In this document: piece by piece, positions 26,233 to 36,240 of the stretch | Layout: each line of letters starts with the position of its first letter | How positions within the stretch are numbered: the first letter of the stretch is position 1 | From: Marinirhabdus sp963799365 | GTDB lineage: Bacteria > Bacteroidota > Bacteroidia > Flavobacteriales > Flavobacteriaceae | NCBI GenBank assembly: GCA_963799365.1 | Contig: CAWCWV010000016.1 | Location: 186,001 to 250,000 of the forward strand | Reading direction: 5' to 3' | Length of the DNA: 64,000 nt | The notes under the pieces: model-generated | Databases searched by the model: none | What the model saw: only the letters and a program-made list of their open reading frames with translations | What the model was told of the DNA's origin: nothing | Translations under genes and position numbers: made by a program

Positions 26233-26838
26233 ATGAAAGAGGATATCATAGATACAAGTGTGCGTCTGTTTTTAAATCAAGGATTTAAAAGTGTTACGAT
26301 GGATGATATTGCCAACGAAATGGGGATTTCGAAGAAAACCATTTATACACATTTCAATACGAAAACAAAGCTTGTGGAAGCCGCTGCTTTTCAATTGTTT
26401 GATAGCACGCGTATTGGAATGGATGCTATTTCAGACAGCGCACAAAACCCAATTGAAGAATTGTATTCCCTCAAGATGTATGTAATGCAACAGCTAAAAA
26501 ACGAAACATCTACGACTCAAAATCAACTCAAAAAATATTATTTCAAAATTCATGAAACGTTCAAACTAATGCTTTGTGAGAAGATATATCTCTCAATTTT
26601 GGCAAGTTTAGAGCATGGCGTAGCAAGTGGTGTTTTTAAGGACACAATTGATATTGATTTTATTTCAAGAATGTATTACACAGGTATGACGGGTATTAGG
26701 GACAACATGTCTTTTCCACCAGGAAAATATAAAACACATTATCTCATGGAAAATTATTTGCACTACCACCTTAAAGCGATTACCACAAAAAAGGGCGAAA
26801 AAATGCTCAATAATTTAATCAACACCAATGAATCTTAA
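26233..26838 (+). CDS. TetR/AcrR family regulator
   Basis: 201 residues. The N-terminal helix-turn-helix is canonical: IDTSVRLFLNQGFKSVTM, DDIANEMGISKKTIYTHF (about residues 6-41). The C-terminal ligand-binding domain is not assignable. It is the first gene of an efflux operon (3 nt before tolC) and is expected to repress it until a toxic compound binds. The start is fixed by the HTH position and lies just after motif copy A. Confidence 0.92.
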   Translation: MKEDIIDTSVRLFLNQGFKSVTMDDIANEMGISKKTIYTHFNTKTKLVEAAAFQLFDSTRIGMDAISDSAQNPIEELYSLKMYVMQQLKNETSTTQNQLKKYYFKIHETFKLMLCEKIYLSILASLEHGVASGVFKDTIDIDFISRMYYTGMTGIRDNMSFPPGKYKTHYLMENYLHYHLKAITTKKGEKMLNNLINTNES

Positions 26839-26841
26839 TAA

Positions 26842-28185
26842 ATGAGAAAAATAATCATTTTAATAAGCTTAATCACAACTGGTTTTGCTTTTGCCCAAGA
26901 AATCCCTACTACATTAACAATGCAAGAAGCCATAGAGTATGCGTTGAAAAACAACAGAACTGCGATAAATGCCTCAAGAGATATAGACGCTGCCAATCAA
27001 CAAAAACGGGAAACTACAGCTACTGGTTTACCTCAAATTAGTGGAAGTATCGACTACCAAAATTTTTTAAAACAACAAGTACAGGTCGTTCCTGCCGAAT
27101 TTTTTGGTGGGCAAGCAGGTGAATTCACCGATGTTATTTTTGGCACGGAACAAAGCGTAAATGCTTTTGCCAGATTGGACCAAAAGATTTTCGATGGTTC
27201 CTATATCGTTGCCCTACAATCGGCAAAAGTATTTTTGGATGTATCTAAAAATCTGAAGACAAAAACAGATTTAGAAATTAGAAAATCTGTTATTGATGCT
27301 TATGGCAACGTACTACTAGCAGAGGAAAACGTACAAATTCTGGAACGCAATATCGACGTGCTTCAAAAGAACCTCTTCGAAACCACTAAAATCTTTGAAA
27401 ATGGTCTAGGCGAAGAGGAAAACGTCGAGCAACTTCAAATAACACTTTCGGGCGTTCAGAGCAACCTTAACAACACCCTTCGTCTCAAAAAATTGGCCTA
27501 TCAATTATTAAACATCACTTTAGGAATTGATGTTTACCAAAGAATAACACTTACCGATAACCTTGAAACTTTAGCAGAAGAAAACAGAGCAATATTACTA
27601 CTAGACACCACATTCGATTCAGCAAATAACATAGACTATAAAATCGCCGAGAACGATACTAAAGCAAAGGAACTTCTGGTAAAACTCGAAAAAAGTAACG
27701 CTTTGCCTACGTTAAATGCCTTTATCAACGGTGGATATTCAGCATTTGAAAATGATTTTACTTTTTTAAATAGCGACCAACAATGGTTTGGTTCATCTCT
27801 AATTGGTGTTAGTTTGAATATTCCTATTTACAGTTCAGGAAAGCGTAATGCAGCTACACAGCGGGCAAAAATAGAATTAGAGAAGTCCAAAACTGAACTT
27901 GAGCAGACCGAGCAACGTCTTAAGCTTGAAGTAGAATCTGCAAAAAGCGATTACCAGTTCTCTATAGAAGATTATGAAAATAAAAAGGAAAACTTAAACC
28001 TCGCACAGCGAATAGAACAAAAGAACCAAACCAAATTTTTTGAGGGCACCGGTTCGAGTTTTGAATTAAGACAAGCCCAAACACAACTTTATGCCGCCCA
28101 ACAGGAATTTTTGCAATCTATGCTAGATGTAATCAATTCCAAAGCAAGGTTGGAAACCATCTTAAATACACCAATCAATAATTAG
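26842..28185 (+). CDS. TolC family outer-membrane efflux protein
   Basis: 447 residues with a signal peptide (MRKIIILISLITTGFAFAQ) and two repeats of the TolC fold (TLTMQEAIEYALKNNRTAINA; later LNIPIYSSGKRNAATQRAKIEL). It forms the outer-membrane channel for the RND pump encoded next. It differs clearly from CusC at 6300 and resembles the multidrug (OprM-like) branch. Confidence 0.92.
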   Translation: MRKIIILISLITTGFAFAQEIPTTLTMQEAIEYALKNNRTAINASRDIDAANQQKRETTATGLPQISGSIDYQNFLKQQVQVVPAEFFGGQAGEFTDVIFGTEQSVNAFARLDQKIFDGSYIVALQSAKVFLDVSKNLKTKTDLEIRKSVIDAYGNVLLAEENVQILERNIDVLQKNLFETTKIFENGLGEEENVEQLQITLSGVQSNLNNTLRLKKLAYQLLNITLGIDVYQRITLTDNLETLAEENRAILLLDTTFDSANNIDYKIAENDTKAKELLVKLEKSNALPTLNAFINGGYSAFENDFTFLNSDQQWFGSSLIGVSLNIPIYSSGKRNAATQRAKIELEKSKTELEQTEQRLKLEVESAKSDYQFSIEDYENKKENLNLAQRIEQKNQTKFFEGTGSSFELRQAQTQLYAAQQEFLQSMLDVINSKARLETILNTPINN

Positions 28186-28200
28186 ATAAATTCTATAGAA

Positions 28201-29394
28201 ATGAAAAAAATATTCTTAATAGCCAGTACTACTTTATTAATTCTTTCCTGTGGAAATAACAATAAGAGTATAGATGAAATTGCTGCTTCAAATAATTTGG
28301 AAGAGATAAGACAAAAGAAGGTAGAACTTGACGGGAAACAACAAGAAATTGCAGAACAACTTAAAGTGCTATCTGCCAAAATAAAGGAACTCGACCCATT
28401 GGAAAAGGTACCGTTGGTAACAACTTTTTTAGTTGAGCATAGCCTTTTCTCACATTTTGTTGAATTACAAGGAAATGTAAAAACCAATGAAAACATTGTG
28501 ATTTATTCGGAATTCTCTGGTGTTATGTCCAATGTATATGTAAAAGAAGGTCAAAAGGTTGTCAAAGGACAAGCCTTGGCGAAAATTGATGATGGCGGAT
28601 TAAGTCAACAAGTAAAGCAATTACAAATTCAATCAGACTTGGCAAAAACCACCTATGAGCGCCAAAAAAGACTTTGGGAACAAAATATTGGAAGTGAGAT
28701 ACAGTATTTGCAAACCAAATCCAGTTACGAATCACAGCTGGAATCTGTCAATCAATTGAAACAGCAAATAGCTAAAACCATAGTAAAAGCCCCTTTCTCG
28801 GGAACGATTGACGATGTTATTACAGATATGGGTAGTGTAGTCACACCTAATCAAACAGAGCTTTTTAGAATTATTAATCTGGATGATATGTATATCGAAA
28901 CCGAAGTACCAGAGCGCTATTTACAAGATGTTTCCAAAGGGAAAAATGTAAAAGTAGCATTTCCAATATTAGGTATAGAGTTGGACGCAAAAGTAAGACA
29001 GGCAGGTAACTATATCAATCCTGCTAATCGTTCTTTTAAGATTGAAGTTGCCATTCCAAACAAGGACAAGAACATAAAACCCAATCTTACAGCAAAACTC
29101 ATGATTAACGATTACAGTAATGAAGAAGCGATGCTGGTGCCTCTCAATATCATTTCAGAAAATGCAGATGGCGAACAATATGTGTATAGGGTCAACGAGA
29201 AAAAGGATGGTTATGCAATCGCTGGTCGCGTGATAATTGAAACTGGTAAAACCCAAGGCGATTTTATTGAAGTTCTCAAAGGGCTTTCAGATAACGATGA
29301 AGTTATCCAAGAAGGTGCACGAAGTGTTTCCGATGGACAAAAAATACAAATTGCCAAAGCTGAATCAAAAACAGCCGAATCCTCTAAAAAATAA
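28201..29394 (+). CDS. RND efflux periplasmic adaptor (MFP)
   Basis: 397 residues. MKKIFLIASTTLLILSC is a lipoprotein signal, followed by a long Lys/Glu coiled coil (about 25-65) before the adaptor core: GNVKTNENIVIYSEFSGVM, a lipoyl domain, an alpha-hairpin, and AKTIVKAPFSGTIDDVITD. It joins the TolC protein and the RND pump. Position and spacing (15 and 6 nt) show a single operon. Confidence 0.92.
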   Translation: MKKIFLIASTTLLILSCGNNNKSIDEIAASNNLEEIRQKKVELDGKQQEIAEQLKVLSAKIKELDPLEKVPLVTTFLVEHSLFSHFVELQGNVKTNENIVIYSEFSGVMSNVYVKEGQKVVKGQALAKIDDGGLSQQVKQLQIQSDLAKTTYERQKRLWEQNIGSEIQYLQTKSSYESQLESVNQLKQQIAKTIVKAPFSGTIDDVITDMGSVVTPNQTELFRIINLDDMYIETEVPERYLQDVSKGKNVKVAFPILGIELDAKVRQAGNYINPANRSFKIEVAIPNKDKNIKPNLTAKLMINDYSNEEAMLVPLNIISENADGEQYVYRVNEKKDGYAIAGRVIIETGKTQGDFIEVLKGLSDNDEVIQEGARSVSDGQKIQIAKAESKTAESSKK

Positions 29395-29400
29395 GTTGTA

Positions 29401-32400
29401 ATGAGTAAGAGCAAGAAAAAAAAGAAAAAAAATGTAGATAAGGAGTTCATCCTTTCTTCTTGGGCCATCAACAATAAAACGACGATGTATGTGCTGATAG
29501 CACTCATTTTGGTTTTAGGAGCAAGTGCATATTTCAGTATGCCACGTGAGAATTTTCCAGAAATTAAGGAAACGAAAATTTACATCAGTTCCATCTATCC
29601 AGGAAATACTGCGGAGGATATTGAAAAATTAATTACCGACCCTATCGAGGACCAATTAAAAACGGTCAGTAACGTGGTGGAAATCACTTCCACTTCGCAA
29701 GAAGATTATTCTATTGTGGTAGTTGAGTTCGATGAAAGCATTTCCGTAGAGGCAGCAAAACAAAAGATCAAAGACGAAGTGGATTCTGAAACTGCTGGCG
29801 AAGATTGGCCAACGTTTAATGGCGCCAAGGTTGAACCAGATATTTTTGATTTAAGTCTTTCCGAAGAAACGCCAATTTTAAACATCAATATTTCAGGCGA
29901 TTATCCCGTCAATAAACTTAAAGAGTTTGGAGAGTATTTAGAAGACGAAATAGAAAGTCTTCAAGAAATAAAACAAGTAGATATTAGAGGTGCACAGGAA
30001 AAAGAGGTAGAAGTTGCAGTCGATATTTATAAAATGATGGCAGCTCAAGTAAGCTTTAATGACATAATTACTGCCATAAAAAACGAAAACGTCACCAGTT
30101 CTGCGGGTAATATGATTTCAAGCGGTCAGCGAAGAACCATCAGAATTCTCGGAGAAATTGAAGACCCAAAAGAGTTGGAAGATTTTGTGGTTAAAAATGA
30201 AAACAACAACCCTATCTATTTAAAAGACGTAGCAGAAGTTGCCTTTAAGGATGAAGATAAAACCACCTACGCCAGAGAATCTGGCCGACAAGTAGTAATG
30301 TTGGACGTTAAAAAACGTGCAGGAAAGAACATGGTGGACGCAGCAGAAAAAATTCGAGTGATAGTAGCTGATGCAGAATCAAATATCTTTCCACAAGATT
30401 TAGAAGTCACTATTACCAATGACCAGTCAGAAAAAACAATAGGTCAGGTAGATGATTTGGTAAATAATATCATATTTGGAATCATCTTGGTTGTTACAGT
30501 TTTAATGTTCTTTTTAGGGTTCAAAAATGCACTATTTGTAGGGTTTGCCATCCCAATGTCTATGTTTATGTCCTTAATGATCCTTAACTTATTGGGCTAT
30601 ACATTAAACACTATGATTTTATTCGGGCTCATTATGGGTCTTGGGATGTTAGTAGATAATGGTATTGTGGTAGTCGAAAACGTGTATAGGTTAATGCAAG
30701 ATGAAGGTATGGGTCGTATTGAAGCTGCCAAAAAAGGCATCGGCGAGATTGCTTTTCCTATAATCATTTCTACTTTAACTACAGTTGCTGCCTTTGTACC
30801 ACTTGGTTTTTGGCCTGGTGTTATAGGTCAGTTTATGATATATTTTCCTGTCACGCTTTCGGTCGTTTTAGGGTCTTCCTTATTCGTTGCTATCTTTTTT
30901 AATTCGGTCTTGGTCTCTAGATATATGAACGTTGAAGACAAGGAAATGCCTTTAAAACAAATAATTAAGGTCTCTTCAATTGTAGCATCGATAGGAATAC
31001 TCATCGTAATTTTCGGAGGTGCTTTTAGAGGTCTTGGTACGTTAATGATTTTAACTGCGATACTGCTTTGGGCGTATCGTTTATTCATTCGGAAATGGGC
31101 TAACAGTTTTCAAACAAAGTCATTACCAGTTTTAGAAAACTTCTACGAACGTAGGTTAAGAGGTGCTTTAAGAGGAAAAGTGCCCGTTTTTATAGTCATT
31201 GGAACAGTTGTTTTATTGTTTATAGCCTTTGGTGGTTTTGGCGCTTCTATTGGAAGCCAAAGAACCAAAGTAGAGTTTTTCCCAGATAACACCCCAAATC
31301 AGATTATCGTTTATATCGATTACCCTGAAGGAACTGCTATTGAAAAAACAAATACAACTACCAAAGCTATCGAAGAGCGCGTTTATACAATACTGAACGC
31401 TGATGCTTATACCGATGGAAACTACAATTTCTTAACCGAAAGCGCAGTCTCGCAAGTGGGAGAAGGAGCTGGAAATCCGCAAACAGATGGCGGCTCTTCA
31501 GCAGAAATGCCACATCGTGCAAAAATCACGGCATCGATGAGAGAATACAAATATAGACGAGGTGCAGACAGTAACGAGCTTTTAAAGAAAGTTCAGGACG
31601 ATTTAGATGGTGTTTTCCCTGGTGTTTCAATTTCAGTAGAAAAAGACGCGGTTGGTCCACCTGCTGGTTATCCCATAAATATAGAACTTGAAGGCGAAGA
31701 TTATACAGAGCTAATAGCTGCTGCCAATCGTATGAGAGAATATATAAATACCAAAAATATTCCTGGTATTGAAGAACTAAAGGTGGATGTCAACAAAGCG
31801 AAACCTTCTATGTTAGTTCGAGTTGACCGCAAAAAAGCCGGAGAACTTGGAGTCTCTTCTGGTCAGGTTGGAGACCAATTGCGTAATTCCATCTTTGGTG
31901 CAAAGGCAGGAATTTATAAAGAAGGAGGAGACGATTATGATATTTATGTACGCTTCAATAAAGAGAATCGCTATAACAAAGGTGCATTTTTCAATCAAAA
32001 AGTTACGTTTAGAGATTTGGCTTCAGGTAAAATTAAGGAAGTGCCGGTTTCTGCTGTGGCCAATGAAACTAATTCCATTGGATACAGCGCCATCAAGCAT
32101 AAAGATGTTCAGCGTTTGGTAACGGTTTATTCAGGATTATCGGCAGGATTTACAGATGCTGGTGCTGTGGTTTCTCAAATTCAAAATGAAATGAAATCCT
32201 ATGACGGTATTCCAGAAGGAATTACTATTGATTATACAGGTCAAATAGAAGAACAAGGCAAGCAAATGACATTTTTACTGTCTGCCTTTTTTATAGGACT
32301 TGGACTAATTTTCTTCTTATTGATTTTTCAATTTAATTCCATTTCAAAACCTGGTATCATAATGTTGGCGATATTCTTAAGCTTCATAGGTGTATTTGGT

Positions 32401-32946
32401 GGACTCATCATTACTGGGTCAGCTTTCGTTATCATGATGACTATGATGGGCATTATTTCGTTGGCTGGTATTGTAGTAAACAACGGTGTGGTACTTTTAG
32501 ATTACACACAATTACTGGTAGATAGGAAAAAACAAAAACTGAATTTAGAAGATGAAGACTTTTTAGAAACGGATGATTTAATAGAAGCAGTCATTAAAGG
32601 TGGAAAAGCACGTTTACGTCCAGTATTATTGACCGCTATAACCACAATTTTAGGATTGATTCCGTTAGCAACAGGATTGAACATCAACTTCTTCACACTT
32701 TTTAGTGAGTTTGACCCTAAAATTTACGTCGGTGGAGATAACGTTATTTTTTGGGGACCATTGGCTTGGACTGTGATTTATGGATTGCTAATTGCTACTT
32801 TTTTAACGCTTATCGTGGTTCCTATTTTATACTTTTTAATTACAAAGTTTAAAATGTGGTTGCGTGTTAAGTTTGGTGATGAACCTTTAAGACCATCATT
32901 AGTTGTAGAAAATGATAACAACGCTATACTATTGGAGGATAAATAA
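29401..32946 (+). CDS. RND efflux permease (AcrB/HAE1-like)
   Basis: 1181 residues, longer than AcrB (about 1050). It starts with a Lys-rich tail (SKSKKKKKKNVDKEF), then TMYVLIALILVLGASAYFSM and PRENFPEIKETKIYISSIYP. The TM4 motif is GLGMLVDNGIVVVENVYRL, with Asn in place of the second Asp of AcrB, and TM10 reads IISLAGIVVNNGVVLLDYT. An extra hydrophobic pair after TM6 (about residues 520-560) explains part of the added length. It exports toxic organic compounds with proton influx; substrates unknown. Confidence 0.92.
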   Translation: MSKSKKKKKKNVDKEFILSSWAINNKTTMYVLIALILVLGASAYFSMPRENFPEIKETKIYISSIYPGNTAEDIEKLITDPIEDQLKTVSNVVEITSTSQEDYSIVVVEFDESISVEAAKQKIKDEVDSETAGEDWPTFNGAKVEPDIFDLSLSEETPILNINISGDYPVNKLKEFGEYLEDEIESLQEIKQVDIRGAQEKEVEVAVDIYKMMAAQVSFNDIITAIKNENVTSSAGNMISSGQRRTIRILGEIEDPKELEDFVVKNENNNPIYLKDVAEVAFKDEDKTTYARESGRQVVMLDVKKRAGKNMVDAAEKIRVIVADAESNIFPQDLEVTITNDQSEKTIGQVDDLVNNIIFGIILVVTVLMFFLGFKNALFVGFAIPMSMFMSLMILNLLGYTLNTMILFGLIMGLGMLVDNGIVVVENVYRLMQDEGMGRIEAAKKGIGEIAFPIIISTLTTVAAFVPLGFWPGVIGQFMIYFPVTLSVVLGSSLFVAIFFNSVLVSRYMNVEDKEMPLKQIIKVSSIVASIGILIVIFGGAFRGLGTLMILTAILLWAYRLFIRKWANSFQTKSLPVLENFYERRLRGALRGKVPVFIVIGTVVLLFIAFGGFGASIGSQRTKVEFFPDNTPNQIIVYIDYPEGTAIEKTNTTTKAIEERVYTILNADAYTDGNYNFLTESAVSQVGEGAGNPQTDGGSSAEMPHRAKITASMREYKYRRGADSNELLKKVQDDLDGVFPGVSISVEKDAVGPPAGYPINIELEGEDYTELIAAANRMREYINTKNIPGIEELKVDVNKAKPSMLVRVDRKKAGELGVSSGQVGDQLRNSIFGAKAGIYKEGGDDYDIYVRFNKENRYNKGAFFNQKVTFRDLASGKIKEVPVSAVANETNSIGYSAIKHKDVQRLVTVYSGLSAGFTDAGAVVSQIQNEMKSYDGIPEGITIDYTGQIEEQGKQMTFLLSAFFIGLGLIFFLLIFQFNSISKPGIIMLAIFLSFIGVFGGLIITGSAFVIMMTMMGIISLAGIVVNNGVVLLDYTQLLVDRKKQKLNLEDEDFLETDDLIEAVIKGGKARLRPVLLTAITTILGLIPLATGLNINFFTLFSEFDPKIYVGGDNVIFWGPLAWTVIYGLLIATFLTLIVVPILYFLITKFKMWLRVKFGDEPLRPSLVVENDNNAILLEDK

Positions 32947-33025
32947 TGTAGGGTTACCTTGGGCAACTATCAGAGACTACCATTTTAAATTCAAGTAATC
33001 TGAAATCCTTTTAAAAACCCAATAT

Positions 33026-34762
33026 ATGTCAGCAAAAAAAGTAACTATTTTAAGTGCCTTCAAAACCATTATTTGGCCCAGAAGAAAACTGGTTTTAATT
33101 GGATTAGTTTTAATTGTAATAAGCAAAGCTGCCAGTTTTGTTGCACCACTGTCACTCAAATATTTAATGGATGATATAATTCCTAATAAAAATGTTGAGT
33201 TTCTAAAAGTTTTAGTTGCTGTAGTAGGTTTCGCTATTTTTATTCAGGCTATAACATCCTTTCTTTTGACAAAGATATTGAGTGTACAAGCCCAATATAT
33301 GATATCTGAATTAAGAGCACAAGTCCAAAAAAAGGTATTGTCCCTACCTATTCGATTTTTTGACAATACCAAGTCAGGTGCTTTGGTGTCCAGAATTATG
33401 AGCGATGTAGAAGGTGTGCGTAACTTAATAGGTACGGGCTTGGTGCAATTAGTCGGTGGCACGATAACAGCGGTCGTCTCATTGATACTTTTGTTGCGAA
33501 TTAGCTGGACGATGACAGTTTTCACACTAATCCCCTTAGCTGTGTTTGCTCTGATTGCTTTGAAAGCATTTAAAATCATTCGTCCTATTTTCAGAAATAG
33601 AGGTGTCATTAATGCCGAAGTAACTGGCAGATTAACAGAAACCTTGGGAGGAGTAAGAGTCATAAAAGGTTTTAATGCAGAAGAACAAGAGAATAGAATA
33701 TTTGAGGAAGGTGTTGAGCGACTATTTCAAAACGTCAAGAAAAGTTTGACTGCAACAGCTTTTATGACAAGTTCTTCCACCTTTTTATTAGGATTGGCTA
33801 CTACCGGAATTATGGGAATAGGTGGTTATAAAATAATGATGGATGAACTGACCATAGGTGATTTTTTGACCTTCACTTTTTTATTGGGTTTAATGATAGC
33901 ACCAATTGTTCAAATGAGCAATATAGGTAGTCAATTGACAGAAGCTTTAGCAGGTCTTGACCGCACCGAAGAATTGATGAATATGCCCCCTGAATCAGAT
34001 GAGGAAAACCGAACGGAATCATTGGATAATTTTGAAGGACATATCGTTTTTGATGATGTTTCATTTGCTTATGAAGAAGATAAAGAAGTTTTACACAATA
34101 TCAACTTTGAAGCCAAATCTGGCGAAGTTATCGCCTTGGTGGGCAGTTCAGGGTCTGGGAAAAGTACTATTGCTGGTCTTGCTGCCACTTTTTTAAATCC
34201 GCAATCAGGGACAATAACCGTGGATGGTCAAGATATCGGAAAAGTGAATTTGAATAGTTTCAGAAAGCATCTTGGAGTAGTTTTACAGGATGAATTTCTT
34301 TTTGAAGGTACGATACGTCAGAATATTTTATTTCCAAGACCAAATGCCACAGAAGACGAATTGAAAGCAGCTGTAAAGGCAGCTTATGTAAACGAATTCA
34401 CAGACCGATTTGAAGATGGCCTTGATACTTTAATCGGTGAGCGCGGTGTAAAATTATCTGGTGGTCAACGCCAAAGAATCGCAATTGCAAGAGCGGTTTT
34501 AGCAAATCCAAAAATCTTGATTTTAGACGAAGCCACCTCTAATCTTGATACTGAAAGTGAAGCTTTGATTCAAAAAAGTTTAGCTCAATTGACCAAGGGA
34601 AGAACGACCTTCGTCATAGCCCACCGTTTAAGTACCATTCGAAAAGCAGACCAAATTTTAGTCATAGAAAATGGTCGTATTGCAGAACAGGGCACGCATG
34701 AAGAGCTTATTGCTTCCGAAGGTAGATACTATAACTTGTTTACCTATCAGGCCAGAATATAA
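33026..34762 (+). CDS. ABC-type exporter, fused membrane and ATPase domains
   Basis: 578 residues: six membrane helices (about 20-300), then an ATPase domain with Walker A GSSGSGKST, signature LSGGQRQR, Walker B ILILDEATSNLD and switch His in VIAHRLST. This is a type IV (MsbA/BmrA-like) half-transporter that works as a homodimer. It lies 79 nt after the RND gene, probably in the same operon, adding an ATP-driven route for the same drugs or lipids. Confidence 0.93.
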   Translation: MSAKKVTILSAFKTIIWPRRKLVLIGLVLIVISKAASFVAPLSLKYLMDDIIPNKNVEFLKVLVAVVGFAIFIQAITSFLLTKILSVQAQYMISELRAQVQKKVLSLPIRFFDNTKSGALVSRIMSDVEGVRNLIGTGLVQLVGGTITAVVSLILLLRISWTMTVFTLIPLAVFALIALKAFKIIRPIFRNRGVINAEVTGRLTETLGGVRVIKGFNAEEQENRIFEEGVERLFQNVKKSLTATAFMTSSSTFLLGLATTGIMGIGGYKIMMDELTIGDFLTFTFLLGLMIAPIVQMSNIGSQLTEALAGLDRTEELMNMPPESDEENRTESLDNFEGHIVFDDVSFAYEEDKEVLHNINFEAKSGEVIALVGSSGSGKSTIAGLAATFLNPQSGTITVDGQDIGKVNLNSFRKHLGVVLQDEFLFEGTIRQNILFPRPNATEDELKAAVKAAYVNEFTDRFEDGLDTLIGERGVKLSGGQRQRIAIARAVLANPKILILDEATSNLDTESEALIQKSLAQLTKGRTTFVIAHRLSTIRKADQILVIENGRIAEQGTHEELIASEGRYYNLFTYQARI

Positions 34763-35135
34763 TTAAGTAGTGCTTTTACCTCAGTTAATTTCACTTAAAC
34801 TTATGAGTTAATGTCAACCGAATAATTCTAAAATAAAATGGTTATCGAATAGAGCACTCAAAAAATAATAAATCCGATAGTGATAATCGTTTGAACAAAA
34901 GTGAATCAAATCAAAATCGGTTTTTCAGCAAGGGTGGATAATTTATGATTAGCAAAAAGTCTTCAATAAATTCCCATCACAAAAAGCTTACTTTTTTTCT
35001 TCTTGCAAATACAATAAAATAAAATCGTCTAAAAAATTTAGCTATGTCCGTTGAACACAGAAAAATAGTATTTCTGTCGATTAGAGCTGAACGAGTGAAA
35101 TTGAGTATTTAGAACCGAAATAAAAAAACCACAAA
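34763..35135. other. Gene-free stretch before the SDR gene
   Basis: About 370 nt of AT-rich DNA without a credible gene in any frame. No strong hairpin or repeat is seen. It ends at motif copy B. Confidence 0.5.
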
Positions 35136-35167
35136 GTCTTTACACATTCAAAAAGTAGTTGTCTAAA
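35136..35167 (+). promoter_or_regulatory. Island bipartite motif, copy B
   Basis: GTCTTTACACATT, 11 nt, TGTCTAAA. The right box ends 38 nt before the ATG of the SDR gene at 35206, a normal promoter distance. Confidence 0.65.
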
Positions 35168-35205
35168 AGTAAAAGGATAAATAAACTTAATAAAATCAAA
35201 CGAAT

Positions 35206-36075
35206 ATGAAAAAGACAATATTAATAACTGGCGCAAATGGTGGGTTCGGTAAGTTAACTGTGAATAGCCTTCTTTCTAAAGGCCACAAGGTTGCCGCTGC
35301 AATAAGAGATATAGAAGGAAGAAACCGTGAAATTGCAAATAGCTTTACCGAAGCGGGAGCATTTGTTGTTGAAATGGACGTAACCGATACAGACAGCGTT
35401 AATACAGGTGTTGAAAAAGTTGTCAATCATTTTGGTCAATTGGATGTGGTGGTCAATAATGCTGGTATTGGTGTTATGGGAATGCAGGAGCAATTTACCG
35501 TAGAGGATTTCCATAAACTTTTTGATGTGAACGTCTATGGAATTCAGCGTGTAAATCGTGCTACAATTCCACATCTACGAGAAGCTAAATCTAGTATCAT
35601 CATTTATACTTCAAGCCTACTCGGAAGGATGACATTACCATTTTACGGGCCTTACAATGCATCCAAGTTTGCAGTAGAAGCCCTTGCTGAGAATTACAGA
35701 GTGGAACTGTCCCAATTCGGAATTGAGAATGCGATTGTAGAACCTGGTGCATTCGGAACAGGGTTTTCAACGAGTTTGATCCCACCAAGTGACCAATCAA
35801 TAAAGCAACCCTATGAAAAAATGACTGCAATGATGCACAAGATGGGCGAAGGTTTTCAGCAAGCGTTAAAAACTAATGAAGAACAAAAACCGCAACGGGT
35901 TGCAGATGCGATTGTTGGACTTATTGAAACCGAACACGGTAAGAGACCTTTTCGGACAACAGTAGATTATATGGGAATGGGTAATGCGGTAAATGGATTG
36001 AATGAAGTCTCAGATGAAATTACTAATGGGCTGTATAAAAACTTTCATATAGATGCAATGCTAAAGGTTAAGTAA
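35206..36075 (+). CDS. SDR family oxidoreductase
   Basis: 289 residues, classical short-chain dehydrogenase: nucleotide-binding TGANGGFGKLTVNSL (TGxxxGxG), NNAGIGV, catalytic Ser in YTSSLLG and YNASKFAVEAL as YxxxK. The long C-terminal part resembles enzymes acting on lipids or ketones. It uses NAD(P)H; substrate unknown. It has its own copy of the island motif. Confidence 0.9.
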   Translation: MKKTILITGANGGFGKLTVNSLLSKGHKVAAAIRDIEGRNREIANSFTEAGAFVVEMDVTDTDSVNTGVEKVVNHFGQLDVVVNNAGIGVMGMQEQFTVEDFHKLFDVNVYGIQRVNRATIPHLREAKSSIIIYTSSLLGRMTLPFYGPYNASKFAVEALAENYRVELSQFGIENAIVEPGAFGTGFSTSLIPPSDQSIKQPYEKMTAMMHKMGEGFQQALKTNEEQKPQRVADAIVGLIETEHGKRPFRTTVDYMGMGNAVNGLNEVSDEITNGLYKNFHIDAMLKVK

Positions 36076-36119
36076 ATAGTTATCAAGCTACTACAACCTT
36101 CAACATTTTTTAATAGTAT

Positions 36120-36131
36120 GCTTTCGCGAAA
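36120..36131. repeat. Partial copy of palindrome GCTTTCGCGAAAGC
   Basis: GCTTTCGCGAAA, missing the last two bases of the palindrome found complete at 37877-37890. Lies in the gap between the SDR and the hydrolase gene. Confidence 0.4.
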
Positions 36132-36181
36132 TCGAGCTTGCGAGATTCACGACCGAAGCGGTAAAGCGAAATTTCAATGAA

Positions 36182-36213
36182 GTATTTACACATTACATAT
36201 TCTACTGTCTAAA
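36182..36213 (+). promoter_or_regulatory. Island bipartite motif, copy C
   Basis: GTATTTACACATT, 11 nt, TGTCTAAA, ending 27 nt before the ATG at 36241. It would drive the operon that contains the sigma factor gene. Confidence 0.65.
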
Positions 36214-36240
36214 TAATAAAGAACCCTTAAACCTAAAATA

